From Megamerina dolium (taxonomy: Eukaryota; Arthropoda; Insecta; Diptera; Megamerinidae), in contig OY978525.1 of NCBI GenBank assembly GCA_963854835.1, positions 46,177,696 through 46,241,695 on the forward strand: 64,000 nucleotides of DNA, read 5' to 3'. The position numbers and the translations under genes are program-made. The notes under the pieces were generated by a model that had not been told where the DNA came from, did not search any database, and saw only the letters and a program-made list of their open reading frames with translations. This document shows positions 1-12,024 of this stretch, piece by piece; the first letter of the stretch is position 1, and every line of letters begins with the position of its first letter.

Positions 1-460
1 AACTTGGAGCAGTTATATGAACTCAAAAAAGACACAAGATAAACTAAAAACATCGAAACTCCAGTGGCTAATTGAAAGGCAATCCAAGTTAAGTTTAGAT
101 TGTTTAGTTTTGCTCTACAAGATGGTGCTGAAACCATTCTGGGCGTACGGCGTACAATTATGGGGGCACATCGACTTCATCAAACATCGACAAACTGCAA
201 CGTTTGCCATTAAAGAACCTCAGAATAATATGCTGTGCTCCTTAGTATATGAAAAACTCAAATATTCACAGCGACCTTCAAATTCAATCCATCCAATATA
301 CCATCAGCAACTTCTGTCTAAGCTACGCAAATAGACTGAGAAATCATCATAATCCTTTTGCACAACATTTATTAATTCGCAGATATTCGAAAAGTTTAAA
401 ACGAAAAGAGTATTATTATATTGGAATTTTATAATTTAAAATAATAATAATAATATATTA
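1..460 (+). mobile_element. 3' end of a Jockey-like non-LTR retrotransposon (fragment)
   Basis: The frame from 17 reads as the C-terminal tail of an insect Jockey-clade reverse transcriptase. It shows the LLYK..LKP.W.YG.QLWG motif that follows the RT palm in this clade. After a frameshift near 250 a second frame (249-434) continues with a run like NRLRNHHNPFAQHLL and then a Lys/Arg-rich end, as in family members. Endonuclease and catalytic RT are missing because the window starts inside the element. The AT-rich stretch after 434 is probably its 3' UTR. It is dead: there is a frameshift and the RNKVLR-type segment is degraded. Clade is from recalled motifs; the exact family is not assigned. 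Confidence 0.7.
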
Positions 461-1002
461 AAATTTTAAAATTAGAAACAATATAAGTATTTATATGTAT
501 CATTATTTCTAAAATAATTTCTGAAATCAAAAACTGAAATTTTTAACTGTTACAAATCAGAATTTGTCCAAGAAATGGCTATTATGGGGAAGTAAAACAT
601 AGATTTACGATTTTACTACATATTTTTATATTATCATAAAACAGAAAGATTCAATAAATATAAACATTTAAAAAAAATTTGGTTGTAAAAACCACTGGGT
701 TTGGTAATTGCAAGACAGCAAGTTGTTTCTGTTTCCTCCTAACAATTGTGACAGTAAGTTGGGAGTTGAAACTTCCTTGTGCGGACAAGTCAATCAAGTT
801 CTGTAATAAAAATCCTCCTCACCCAGTGTTCGCCTTACTAATGAAGAATGCAATGAAATAAATGTTCCTAAACGCAGTCAGGATGATAAAGTATCTGTAA
901 ACGTAGTGTTACAAAAATAAGTAAATAATGTATCAATACAATATTAAAATTGTATTGATACATTGTAATCCTACGTTTAGGAAGTCAACCTTATTTATTG
1001 CT
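461..1002. other. AT-rich non-coding stretch with nested palindrome
   Basis: No credible gene. The only structure is a perfect 16-bp inverted repeat (927-942 with 949-964, 6-nt loop) built on TGTATCAATACAAT. Weaker outer arms TTCCTAAACG (about 864-873) and CGTTTAGGAA (about 972-981) suggest a larger cruciform-forming or foldback unit directly before the BEL-like repeat at 1003. Confidence 0.6.
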
Positions 1003-1172
1003 GATTGAAGCAACTCTGTACCTATCATCTACAAGTAGTACATCTACAACTATACTTCGTTAACAGACCACATTCTTTCGTTTGTACTCTACATAAACTT
1101 TCCTTCTTCACTTGCTTTTGATCTATCATATAGAATATACATGTCGTGTTAATAAATAGGCATTATAATAAA
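1003..1172 (+). repeat. Left copy of BEL-flanking direct repeat (putative 5' LTR part)
   Basis: Starts ATTGAAGCAACTCTG and ends near TGTCGTGTTAATAAATA. It matches 7721-7895 with scattered substitutions and small indels. It precedes the gag remnant, as a 5' LTR would. TG..CA ends and a primer-binding site were not identified. Confidence 0.55.
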
Positions 1173-1629
1173 AAACATATAAAAGGCTGCAACATTTTGA
1201 AATTGAATAGATTAATTTTGGCATACCTTGCGGGGAACCATATTTTCTATGAAAACAATCTCAAATTGCCATGTGTTAAAAATGACAGCATCAAAGGAGG
1301 AAACCATAACTAGGCTTATCGTAAATTTCGCGACAAATTCACGCAAAACATATAAGCAGAAAAAAACAAAAGGGTTCCTCATAGACAGGATAAATTTTCT
1401 AATGAATTATTGGCAAAAGTACAGCACCATTCGTGACGAGAATATCCACAGCGGAGGATGATACAATTAACGAAACGGCAACAAAAAACGTGTTGTCGGG
1501 GAACGATATGCTACTATTGAATCAGCATATTGTGAAGCGTTGAGTGAACTACACGACGACATTGATGAAGCTACTGGTGCTGCGAGTGAGTCTGTCAGAC
1601 CACATTAAATAACACATTGTGTGGACATG

Positions 1630-2285
1630 TTAGTGCACCTCAATCTATTTTGCCAAAATTTGACGGTTCATTTCAAAGTGGCTTAGTTTTAGAAACATGT
1701 TCGTCACTTGCATTTTCCAAGACATTTCGTTGCCCAACGTACAACGTGCGTTATCTTACAAGTCGCCTACAAGATACTCAAACTATATCGAAACTATGGT
1801 GCAACAACGGTATGACCACTAACGTCTAATCAATTCGTACCTACGCAATATTTGAAAGTTACCTGCCTTGACTACTGAATCTGACAGTGACACATGCGCA
1901 AATTTGTAGATAGCCCAACCGAAGCTATGTGTGCCCTAAAGCAGCTAGGCCGTCCAACATCTCACTGGGTCCACTCGGTATGTGTAGTAATGACCGAAAA
2001 GCTAGATTCTGTAACAATAAAAGACTGGGAGATGTAGCACTGGGAAACACTCATTAATGTTCAGATTTTCGAAGGAAAACACCGATAGCAAAATTGGATC
2101 TAGTGTCAAACGGCAAGTTTTACAGAAAATGCATTAAGGCAAATCACATTTCGAACGAATGCACATCAGCATACACATATCAAAAATATATGCAAAAACA
2201 TCATACAGTAATACACGGAAGTATAACACATGTCAGCGGAGCGTGCACCACGTGTGGTCGGAAAATTTGTCTCAATAGCAAGTAA
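1630..2285 (+). pseudogene. BEL/Pao gag remnant
   Basis: A segment with the pattern LPKFDGSF..., typical of the BEL gag N-terminal half (LPKF.G....W), occurs around 1650-1690. A later frame (2094-2285) carries a Cys/His-rich run (KCIKANHISNEC) like BEL gag zinc knuckles. The frames are not continuous and contain stops. It would have encoded the capsid/nucleocapsid polyprotein. Assignment rests on order relative to the BEL protease just downstream. Confidence 0.45.
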
Positions 2286-4195
2286 TTAAAGAAGAAGAAC
2301 CTCTGAGACATACTTTACCGGTATTGACCGGTGGCTAGGTCGAATCGATGTACAGTTCACTTCGGGACATTATATGCAACATCGAGCGCTACTAGACAAT
2401 GGGTCTCAAGCCTCGTTCGTAAGGGAATTTGCAACACAACTACATTTGCGCAAAACTCGTTTTTTAGTTCCAATTACTGGAATTGGCAGGTGCAATGTTA
2501 GTAATTTTAAAGCCCTAGTGAAATGTTCACTATGTTCTCTCAAAAAACCTAATATTGATGTCGAATGCCTCAACGAGATTGATCCACAGCCATAGTGACT
2601 TTCTAGGTTTCACTCTTTCAGACCCGAAGTCCAGGATCAATCAATGACATTACAGGAGCCGATGTATACTCTCTTCTATTGAGCGGCGAAATCAAACGCA
2701 CCTCTACTGGTGATATAATAGCACAAAATACCCAATAGGATGGGTCATATACGGGTGCTTGCCTAACGTAACCACGTTGCAATTATCTACCACTTTCTGC
2801 TCTGCGGCCAATGCTGAACTCAATAGTTTTATACAGGAAATGTGGAAATACAATTATATCGACAATTACAATTATGTCGATATAGACGCAGTCGGAACCA
2901 GGTTAAATACCCGTTCATCTTGTAACTTATCAAAACTATGTGACTCAAATTTGGATACTTTCAAACTTCTTACGTAACAAAGAGCTCGTCTTCGAAATGG
3001 TTCAAAGAATGACGAAATGTATGCAGTATTCATAAATGAATAAATCAGACTCGGTCATATGGAGCGAGTGCTCGAAAAGAAGCCACAAGAAGTCTGCTAG
3101 TTCCTCACCATGACATATATAAGGATACTAGTTCCATTTCAAAACTACGCACTGTATTTTATACATCGAGAAAAAATATAAAAATGGAATATCACTGAAC
3201 GATTGCCTCCCTCTGGGTCTAAGCTTGAAAGCGATCTAAGCTTGATCCTCTTGAAATGCATCGAATTGAGTTCATGTCTGACATTGAGAAGGGCTATCGC
3301 CAAATCTTCGTTGACAGAGAAAATGTCGATATGCAACGTATTGTGTGGCGAGACGAGGAAGGAAACCCTGCTATATATTGTTTGCTCACCATAAGATATT
3401 GTATAAACTGCTCACCATACCTGACAATTAAAGTGCTTAACAACTCAATAACTTAAAGGTTAAAGTTAACATCTATATCTGGCCTTATCACCAAACGCGA
3501 ATAGTTATCGGACTTGGCCAAATTCTATGATCCTCCGGGTCTTTTGGCACCAATCGTCGTAACAGGGAAGATGATTTGTCAACAACTCTGGTTCTACGGA
3601 TGTGATTGGGAAGATTCACTACCACAACCACACCAGCATGAATGGTAATGTTTGCGAGACAATCTAATTGAAATTGTACGCAGCTATCAACTACACACGT
3701 TTGCCGATGCATACGCAGCTGTAGTATACTTACGGTTGGAGACGTCAGAAGGGAAAATCATTGTATCGATTCAGATGACTAAGACAAGTCTCCCTGTTCA
3801 AAAAAATTTCCACCTCGTCTGGCGTTGAACGCGGCCCTTTTTGCAGCAAAAGTAGCGGTTAAAGTAATCGAAACTATGAAATTGGAGTCATTAGTGGAAA
3901 AATTATATTAAGTTGGTTACGATCTAGTAATCAATTGGGTTACCCAAATTCAAAACCTAATGCATACCGATACATGGATATGTGACAACTAAATATAACC
4001 CAACAGACATCGCATCTCGCGGAGTGTTCTCATCTGAGATTGCGGGGTTGTCGACTTGGTGGAATGGACTTCTTTGGCTCTGTTGTCGGTGCACTAACGA
4101 GCTGCTCGGTTGTTAGTGCACCTACATCAAGAGCTCTATCTAAACCGGCGGCTTAACATGCTGCAGATATACTTACGAAATACTCGAACATTAAT

Positions 4196-4434
4196 CAGCC
4201 CGATTCTGAATATTCCCGGGGAATTTTTCCCCGGGAAATTGATCTTTCCCGAGAATAAATTCCTCCTATTCTAAACAGTCGGGGAACGGAATAAAAAGGG
4301 AAAGAGAATTTCGAAGTTCGTTTAGAATTGGAGGAAATGGAAAAGGGAAAAACTCCCGGGGAATTTATATTCAGAATACAGGAATAGATAAAAGAGGAAA
4401 AATTCCCGGGGAATTCTTATTCAGAATCGGGCTG
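4196..4434. mobile_element. 239-bp MITE inside BEL integrase
   Basis: Terminal inverted repeats of about 35 bp begin CAGCCCGATTCTGAATA and end with the reverse complement TATTCAGAATCGGGCTG. Internal copies of CCCGGGGAATT also occur in inverted orientation. A 3-bp duplication AAT flanks it (4193-4195 and 4435-4437). The BEL integrase frame on the two sides joins sensibly when the element is skipped, which supports a clean insertion. There is no coding capacity. A 3-bp target duplication suggests a PIF/Harbinger-like or related DNA transposon source, but the AAT target is not the classic TWA, so superfamily is open. Confidence 0.8.
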
Positions 4435-4744
4435 AATATGTTGCTAGTAGTTACATCCTTGTGTAGACGGTTCATCGGTGGCGGTGGGGAGAGCAATAGC
4501 CTTACAATTTTGGATAAGATATATGTAGCTAATTCACTTTGGTAATGAGTTTAATGGCTTGTTGCAGCAAGCCAATAAACTCGAAGAGCAAGCTACTGAA
4601 ACGCAATCCAATTTTGGACGAAAATTAATTTATGCGTTTAAATGGTAGATTAAAAAAAGCTGTCGTGCCACAATATTAACAATTTCCAGTCATCCTACCG
4701 AAGAAGGATCACCTATGCATGGTGGCGTACAAGCAACACTTATG

Positions 4745-5130
4745 ACGATTTCTTTTCGCAATAAAATGTTGCCCTCTTATATAGCAACAGTTTTCCAATG
4801 TTGCCCTTAACCCTGACAAAAGGCTGCCTTTTTAGTGCAAGAAAGGAACTAAGGAAGAGTTCTTTATCTACGGAGATCGATGATGCATCAATCAATTCAC
4901 TTAAAAGTTTATTTACTGAAATAAGAACACTAGGAGTTGAACTATTTGATGCCATTTTTGTGTTATACTTCACAAAACATTTTTTTTTGTAAATATCAAC
5001 AAATACACACAGGGCGAAAGTTAATCTATCGTTTTTTTTTTTTTTTTTTTTAGTGCAGATAATAAAAAAACCCTCGTATGGGGCAGAAGATGTATTTTTT
5101 CGAGAAAAGAAAGACCCGTTCTTTTTTCGA
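4745..5130. other. Unidentified block interrupting BEL integrase
   Basis: BEL integrase similarity stops at HGGVQATL (about 4745) and resumes near 5130. The block contains a 19-bp poly(T) run at about 5031-5050 and a minus-strand 77-codon frame (4740-4973) that I do not recognise. The edges are faintly similar in inverted orientation (ACGATTTCTTTTCG versus TTTTTTCGAGAAGACGAT), but this is too weak to call TIRs. Confidence 0.4.
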
Positions 5131-6085
5131 GAAGACGATAATGGTTAATTGACTCTCGAACATCGGTTAAACAACGTATTCATCGCTGTATTAGGCGAGT
5201 GAGACACCACAGTACCGCTGCAATTCAAATTATGGGTAGCATCTCAGCTCATCGATGCAATGCTTGCTTATTATATTCGTGCTACGAAGGGTCGCTCTTT
5301 TCGTGTGCTTCAGTACTCGAGCTATTCACCTAGAATTAGTCAACGATATGAGCACTGAAGCATTTCTCGGTGCACTTGATCGTTTCTTCGCTCAACGAGG
5401 ATATAGCTCCGATATTTATAGCGATTGAGCCACAACATTCACTGGCGCCAATGCTGAGTTAAAATAAGAAAGCAAAGCGTAACGTAAACAACTTGAAACT
5501 GAATGCAGCTTTGCAACAAGTCATGGTGTTTCGTAGTACTTCATTCCCCCGTGGTCCCCAAATTTTGGAGGCATATGGGAGGCCGGCATCGAAAGCATGA
5601 AGCACCACCTAAATCAAACCATCGGCAGTGCAACACTTACCTTTGATGAGTTTTGCACTATTCTTAATCATGTTGAAGCCGTACTTAACTCTAGACCGCG
5701 GTCCGCGCTGACTGATGATTCGAACGATATGGCAGCGTTACCCCTAGCCACTTCTTGTTGGGCGGTCCACTTATTGCTTTTTGCCTGAACCAAATGTACT
5801 TGACGTCAACACGAATCGACTCAAGAAGTGGAACCAGCTGCAAAAAATTCAAAATAACTTCTGGAAGGAATTGTGTTGTGAGTATCTGAGAGAACTACAG
5901 GTCCGAGGTAAATGCCGTCAAGTAAGATTAACGTGTGGATGGTGATCTAGTATTGCTGCGAGATGAATGCGCTCCACCCTACTCCATAGCAACTTTGACG
6001 GGTCTTGGAGGTGTATCTAGGCGACAATGAGAATGTTCGCGTCGCCATCACACGCACGACCACATTGGTAATAAAAAAGCGAGCT

Positions 6086-7065
6086 GTTGTGAGTCAAAAT
6101 AATGCTAATCTAATTTATGCATTTTGACTCACTACAAATGTTACAGTAATATTACTATTATCATTATGTTATTTTATTATGTGAATATAGCTGTAACCAT
6201 TAATTAACGATAATCAACTATGCATAATGTAATTGTCATTGGCTAAAATGGATTGTAGTATATTTATAAAAGCAGATTCGGGAAATCGATTTTTTTCTTT
6301 TTCATTTTCCAAGACAACAACATTGCTGCCGGGAACGTACTTTATGGACCTGGGATCGATGATTCAATGTTAGTTTTTTTTCTCACTTTTTGAGAAAAAA
6401 AAACTTCAAGTGTTTTTCTGAAAACCAATTTTTCGAAGTCCGTGAACACGATCCTGCAAAATCTATTCGACCGATTCTTTTCAAACTCGAAACATACTTT
6501 CTTGGTATAAAATGCCTTCCCCTTCCGTTATTTACATTTTTCTATTTTCATATTAAGGTAGTTTGTCACCTAAAAAATTGCGGAAAATTTAGCGCGAAAT
6601 CGCGTTTTTTACTTAAATAGACCACGAACTGTTGAAAAACGAAAATGATAACTCAACAACGACGGGAGGGTGAGAATTAACTCGTAATTTAAGTAAATTT
6701 AACAACATTTTTGATTTCAGATAATTCTACGCCGAGTTATCCTGTTCACCGAACAACGTATTTTTCAATAGACCTTTTGGGAAATGCTCTGTCACCGGCT
6801 TATTTTTCAATATTCAATTACGAAAATTTAACTAAATATTCTCTAGATGATGCTTTATAATTAAAAAAAAGTTTGAATAAATTTGCTTAAGCTGTATCTC
6901 CGTAAAAAATCAGAGAAAAAAGTGTTTTTTTATTTCAAATTATCCCTTACTCCCCCCTTAAATTGAAAAATAATTGTGTTGTGAAAGAGATTTAGCAGGA
7001 AACAGAAACTGAATTAAAGAGGTAAGTCCCAGAAATTAAGTTATCTAATGAGAGTTCACGGTGTC
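6086..7065. other. AT-rich stretch, no gene seen
   Basis: No coding similarity recognised. A TATTTATAAAAG box at about 6261 and homopolymer runs are the only notable signals. It could be BEL LTR, untranslated sequence or a further old insertion. Confidence 0.4.
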
Positions 7066-7155
7066 GAAAATAAGGCACAACAGAGCTATCTCAACGCTGC
7101 TGCCATTAGCACAACGATCGAGACACTTATGTAGTGACCTAAGCAACAATGTATG

Positions 7156-7227
7156 CACAAAGTATTACATAAAGTGATATACAAAATAATGCACAAAATA
7201 ATATACAAAGCAGTGCACAAAGCAATA
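7156..7227. repeat. Six imperfect 12-bp tandem repeats
   Basis: Six consecutive 12-mers follow the pattern (C/T)A(C/T)AAAR(T/C)A(A/G)TR, for example CACAAAGTATTA, TACAAAATAATG and CACAAAGCAATA. They lie in a region that also has a TATAAATA box (about 7460) and AATAAA (about 7485), so the block may be part of an LTR-like promoter unit. Confidence 0.7.
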
Positions 7228-7312
7228 TGAAATAATGACACTGCATATCCACGCTTACACTTAGTGAGAAAACGTTGGTTTACATTTGCAAGCAAAGCCA
7301 ACGACCAGGCTT

Positions 7313-7349
7313 CCGCTTATTGAGCAAATGTTCTTTGCTCAATAAGCGG
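7313..7349. repeat. Perfect 16-bp hairpin
   Basis: CCGCTTATTGAGCAAA at 7313-7328 is the exact reverse complement of 7334-7349, with a 5-nt loop. It lies upstream of the TATA-like box at about 7460. Function unknown. Confidence 0.85.
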
Positions 7350-7720
7350 TTATGCTATACAAAGTCGACATCCATGCTGCTGCTGTGTCAGCAACTATTA
7401 GAATCGAAGTCACTTTAGTTTGTTGCTTGGTCTGCAATTTTTGGGAATCGAAGTTGCCCAAATATAAATAAGACTACAAATGTTCAATAAAGTTAATTGC
7501 TAACTTGACTTCAAACTTGACTTCTCGTTTTCAATTCCTATTCCGGCTGGCCTAAGCTAGCCTAAAGATTAGCAGAGTTGCACTGCTGTTAAATCCAAGG
7601 CAACAAGCACACAAAACATCACACTACATATTTTACACACTTAGAAGTTTGAACATTACACTTACGGTAGGCGGCAAGATTTTGTCGCAGGTATTGGACG
7701 AGGTGGGTGGAATAATAGGG

Positions 7721-7895
7721 ATTGAAGCAACTCTGCTCCTATCATCCACAAGTACTACTTCCACAAACACACTTCTCTGGCAATCCATATGCATTTCACC
7801 TTATCGTTAGCTCGTTCGTGATTTACATTAACTTTCCTTGTTCACTTGCTTTTGATCAATCGTCTAGGACACATGTCGTGTTAATAAATAAGTAT
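7721..7895 (+). repeat. Right copy of BEL-flanking direct repeat (putative 3' LTR part)
   Basis: Diverged partner of 1003-1172, sharing ATTGAAGCAACTCTG, CTTGCTTTTGATC and TGTCGTGTTAATAAATA at conserved spacing. Confidence 0.55.
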
Positions 7896-8379
7896 TAAAT
7901 AAAACTAATTAACTAACTGTAACTAGCAGGAGATTAGATAAATCCATTTTTTTATAACATTCACCTACATAATTTTTTTCAAAAAAATTTGCACTTGAGT
8001 ATAATTTATATTTTATGCGTCACCGTTTAAAAAGATTACTAATAGCATTTACTTTTGCCCATTCTTTACGTTCTCTTCTCATAAAATGCGATCGCTGAGA
8101 AACAAAATCTCTGCCTTCCGAGTGCCTTACAAAACAAAGTACATTTGGAAGGGAATAATCGTTCGTTACAATTGTATGTACACTTATTTCAAAACTAGTG
8201 CATCAACATTCTTCTCTCGGATTGCCCTACTTTGTTAATTATACTATAGCTGTACTATGTGCTCCACTCTCTCCATTTACAATGACGTGAGACTAGCAAT
8301 GAGAGTCGCGTTTCAAATCGAAATGTTACAAATATTTCGCATGTTGTATTCAATGTGCTGAAAATATATAATATAATAC

Positions 8380-8440
8380 TGTGATATTATATGTGTATAT
8401 TATATTAATATAATATAATATAATACTGTTGCAACTCGCC
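8380..8440. repeat. AT-rich TATAA simple repeat
   Basis: Repeated TAATA/TATAA units around 8395-8432. Low-complexity sequence; the surrounding 7.9-8.6 kb has no gene that I can see. Confidence 0.6.
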
Positions 8441-8605
8441 CCTTATTTTTACAAGTTCTCACGTGATTGTAAGTGAAGAGTCAATTATAGAAACTTAACA
8501 TAACTTAGCACAGACAACTCTCACTTAATAATCTGTTTTTCGGGTTATGTATGTACTCGTATCTGATTACTCTAAGGGCCAGTTTTTCAATATAAGATTA
8601 AACTA

Positions 8606-9863
8606 CCAGATGTACAAGCTTAAATCCGCTGTTTTCCGGTAAAAAAATAACACTTTTTTTTTCATAAAAAGCCAAAAATTATTTATTCAAAGTATTTGCC
8701 CTCACTAGCTACACATTTTTCCCATCTCTCGGGCAATTTGTGTATACCATGCCAAAAGAATTCCTCATTTTTCGAGGCAAACCACTCATTAAGCCATTTT
8801 CCGACGTCTTCATACGAATCGAAGTGCTGTTCGGCGAGCGCGTGACTCATCGACGAAAGCAGGTGATAGTTAGAAGGGCCAGGTCTGGTGAATAAGAGGG
8901 ATGAGGTAGCGCCAAGTATTTTTGGACCAGTTTGGACGTGTGCGATGAGCGAAAACGGCTTGTCGTTGGAGAAAAATCAGCTTCTCATGTCTTTGTTCAT
9001 AACTAGGCATTTTTTCACCTAAAGCACAGTGCAATTTCACTAGTTGTTGGTGGTAGCGGTGAGCATTGACAGTTTCACCAGGTTTCAACAGTTCGTAGTA
9101 GATGACACCCTGCTTATCCCACGAAACGCACAGCATCGTCTTGCGTCCAAAGCGATTTGGTCTTGGAGAAGAAGTTGCTGGTTGGCCGAAATCGACCCAC
9201 GATTTTTTTTCGTTTAGGATTCTCAGAGAATATCCACTTTTCATCGCAAGTCAACACAAGAATAAGGAACGACTTTCTTTTTTGTCTAGCAAGCAAGATT
9301 TCGCATGTGTTTTGGCCTCGCTCCATCTGCCTATCGTTCAATTCATACCCATTTTCCAAATTTTTGAAGTTTCCCATGGCTCGTAAACGTATGGAAATGT
9401 CTTGTTGAGTAACACCTAACTGTTCGGCAAGCATTTTTTGCGGTTGGGTGTCGTCCTCATCCAAAAGAGCCTGCAAATCATGGTCCTTAACTTTTATGGG
9501 TCTATTTTCACGCTTCTTGTAACTCAAATCAAAATGGCCTTCTTTAAACCGACGAATCCAGTCTCTGCAAGTGGTTTCCGATAGAGCACTGTCTTCACAA
9601 GCATTCGATGCGACTCAGCAGCAGATTTCTTCAAATTGAAGCAAAAAAGTAGAGCTTCCCGCATATGCTCTTTTTCCTGCACGAAACTAGACTTGATTAC
9701 AGAAGGAAAAATGTATGTTGTTGTATGAAATCACTGATGATGTTTACTAATTGATGTAAACAGGTGTCGAACTCATAAAAAAAGGATGCACAGTCGATAA
9801 TAGCTCAATATGCACACTAACTCCATCTACGAGCAAACAACGGATTTAAGCTTGTACACCTGG
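8606..9863 (-). mobile_element. mariner transposon, full length, inactive
   Basis: A 1,258-bp element bounded by ~30-bp TIRs. The left end reads CCAGATGTACAAGCTTAAAT and the right end is its near-perfect reverse complement (GTACAC instead of GTACAT). TA dinucleotides flank it at 8604-8605 and 9864-9865, the classic mariner target duplication. Size, TIR length, TA target and the minus-strand transposase all agree. The ORF is broken, so it could at most move if supplied with transposase in trans. Confidence 0.9.
8683..9664 (-). pseudogene. mariner transposase pseudogene
   Basis: Reading the minus strand from an ATG at 9664 to a TAA at 8683 gives about 327 codons, close to the ~345 usual for mariner transposases. 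Visible parts in order: N-terminal HTH with CRDWIRRFK; second HTH with LLDEDDTQPQKMLAEQLGV; first catalytic Asp in TCDEKWIF; the YYELLKPGETVN strand; and a C-terminal FFWHGIHKLPERW. At least three frameshifts are seen (near 9590, 9240 and 8890-8980). The HDNAPSH segment with the second catalytic Asp is degraded and the SPDLAPSD segment with the third is frame-broken. The product would have cut and pasted the element at TA sites. Confidence 0.85.
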
Positions 9864-9865
9864 TA

Positions 9866-12024
9866 AGTCTACGTGCAAACAAGAAAAGATCTGCTGGAGT
9901 GCAAGAACAGACAGATTAACAACTCATAGGTTAAACATAGTTAAATCACCTGTATAGGTCGTGTAAACCTAGCTTAAACTACATTGAAATTTAAATGAAA
10001 AGCTGCAAATTAAGGGTAAACGACAAATAGAGTTGAACTTGCTCTGAAAAATTTGCCCTAAATATAACATTACTGAGCTTAGCATAGAAGTCTCTTAATA
10101 AGTGAGTTTATCTGTGCTGTTACCTTCGTTAAGTTTTTATAATTGAGCATTAAGTTAAGTTACGTTGTGTCTATACTTGACCATTTAAGCATGCTATATA
10201 TCGAAGCCCATGCTGTCGGCTTCGATTTCGTATACAAGTCTCAGTAAAAATGTCTACTGTAATCAGTAGTAATTATACTAGTAATGCAATAAAATTTCAT
10301 TAGTGGCAAACATTTATTTTTATTGCAATTTTTTCAGTAGTCAGTAAAAATTAACTGGTAATGTAAATTGTATTTTATTATCAGTGAAAATTTACTGATA
10401 ACTGCTGTTTTTATGCATTTAATATACAGTGCAATGTGTCCATTTATGATAAGTTTTTCTTTAACTAGAGGACTGCTAACCACCTGATAGTCTGAAATGA
10501 CTCATTTTCAGAAAAGTAAATATTTTAGGATGTCACAAAAATTGCTTCGTGAATATAAAAAAATATAAAAAACAGCGTTGTTTAAATTTTGTAATTATAA
10601 TTTAACATATTCTACATTCTTAAAATAATTAGTTATTATAGAAATAATTTATTTATTAAAATGATATCTTTATGTATTTACTATAATCAGCCTCAATTTT
10701 TGTTCTGGGTAGCAACTTACAGATTGTTAGGTTAGTTGCTACCGCGGGACATTGCACGAGGTGCATTGTGAAAACACTTATGTTATCTTTCGGATAAATT
10801 CTGATTAAGCGATAATGTCCGACATTGTGAAAAAGACGCTTAGTATTGTTTATATCAGGTTGCGCAAATCTGCACTTGTTCCATACATAATTGTAAATAT
10901 AGTGTGGCAACGAAGCAACATTAATTGGCAGAAATTGTGATGTACGTAGCAAGTATAATTGGATTATTTTAAATGCCGATTCTAATATTCATAACTATTT
11001 AGTGTGGAAATCCCTTTGTTTAAACTTCAAGTCAAATAAGAGTATTTTAATATATCTACACTACACTAATTTAGAGTAAATATGGCAAGTTGAAGAAAGT
11101 TCATTTTTGCAATTTAACATACATAAACAGATGCAAATTATTAAGTAGGTTAACATAATCAGATGCTTTCGCTATTGACAACCCATATACCATTCTGGAA
11201 TTTTTTATTACCTGAACAACTTGTTTAGAACACTGGGCACTTCCGTCATCATTGCTAATTCTTTTATACTCCAAATTAAATGCAAAGTAAATAACAATAA
11301 CTAGTTTCTATTGCTCTTACAACAGTAAAACCCTGAAGCACTGGAAAGTGCACACTAACGAAATCGACGGCATAAAGGTCCCACAGACGCTTATATATGA
11401 ATGTTCATGTTTAGAACTTTGCACAAAAATTGCGCAAAATCTTTAATAATATGTGAGTTTATAATCCAACATCTTTGCATCGCATGATTGACTATTTACT
11501 CGGCGGTGACCGACACGCTTTGTAATTCTCATTCATAATGTCAAATTTTAAGAAAACATGCAAACGAGTTCACATGCCGTCGACAATCATTTTTGCTCGT
11601 GTAAGCGTAAAGGAAACATCATCAGAGAATTGAAAACGTTTTTCATGCAAATGTCTTCATGTGTAAACTAGGACTTACCCGGGTGCATATTGCACATCGA
11701 TTTTTTGCTGCTTTTACCCTCTCTATAATTTTAGATTGAAGCTATATTACACAATCAGACTTTTGCTGCAATGTGTATTTTCTGTCTTGCCCACTCGATG
11801 CCACTTTATTTGATGTGATACAGGTTCGTTTTGACTGTAAATAAAAGTTCGAATTCAACTGTTCATTCACGATATAAAAATGACAGGTAGTTCCGCTCTC
11901 ATTCTCTAAAAAAATTTTCAACCAATAATCACGAATATGACATTTAATTTATTTGTCAATTTTCTAAAAGACCTTACCATTTTGTTGAAGTTCAAATATA
12001 ACAGGGGTATTATAGGGTATATAA
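9866..12024. other. Intergenic AT-rich DNA with one half of a dispersed repeat
   Basis: No gene recognised. The stretch holds the 10588-10886 repeat copy listed separately. Around 10250-10400 there is a low-complexity zone rich in CAGTA, ACTAG and TTACTG words. Confidence 0.5.
10588..10886 (+). repeat. Dispersed ~290-bp repeat, copy 1
   Basis: Shares with 12403-12682 a colinear series of blocks: TAATTATAATTTAACATAT, TATTTACTATAATCAG, GCGGGACATTG, TGTTATCTTTCG, AATGTCCGACATTG and CTGCACTTGTTCCATAC. Divergence is roughly 15-20 percent by eye with small indels. No coding potential is conserved. The family is unknown. Confidence 0.75.

Larger units (their letters stand above)
2340..6080 (+). pseudogene. 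BEL/Pao pol remnant (protease, RT/RNase H, integrase)
   Basis: Recognisable pieces in order: an aspartic protease with ALLDNGSQASFV (2374-2595); an RT piece with the DIEKGYRQI catalytic-region motif (about 3260-3400); the RT-RNase H connection LAKFYDPPGLLAPIV-like (3484-3650); an integrase N-terminal part near 3985-4190 with NPTDIASRG; HGGVQATL near 4720-4745; a zinc-binding/core part resuming near 5130; and the integrase C-terminal part with WEAGIESMKHHL and LNSRP (5570-5790). Stops and frameshifts are frequent and several segments are missing. The order and motifs are diagnostic for BEL/Pao rather than Ty3/gypsy. It is non-functional. Confidence 0.7.
1003..7895 (+). mobile_element. Decayed BEL/Pao LTR retrotransposon, interrupted by insertions
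   Basis: Remnants of BEL-type gag, protease, RT/RNase H and integrase occur in the expected order on the + strand between about 1.6 and 6.1 kb. A ~170-bp diverged direct repeat (1003-1172 and 7721-7895) encloses them and is the best candidate for the end of the LTRs. Every domain carries stops and frameshifts, so the element is old. A 239-bp MITE (4196-4434) and a ~380-bp unidentified block (about 4750-5130) interrupt the integrase. The 6.1-7.7 kb segment between the integrase and the right repeat is longer than expected and probably contains further insertions. Belonging of both terminal repeats to this element is inference. Confidence 0.65.

Noticed and set aside
4740..4973. 77-codon minus-strand frame as a gene
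   Set aside because: No start context, no family recognised, and it lies within a block interrupting a dead BEL integrase.
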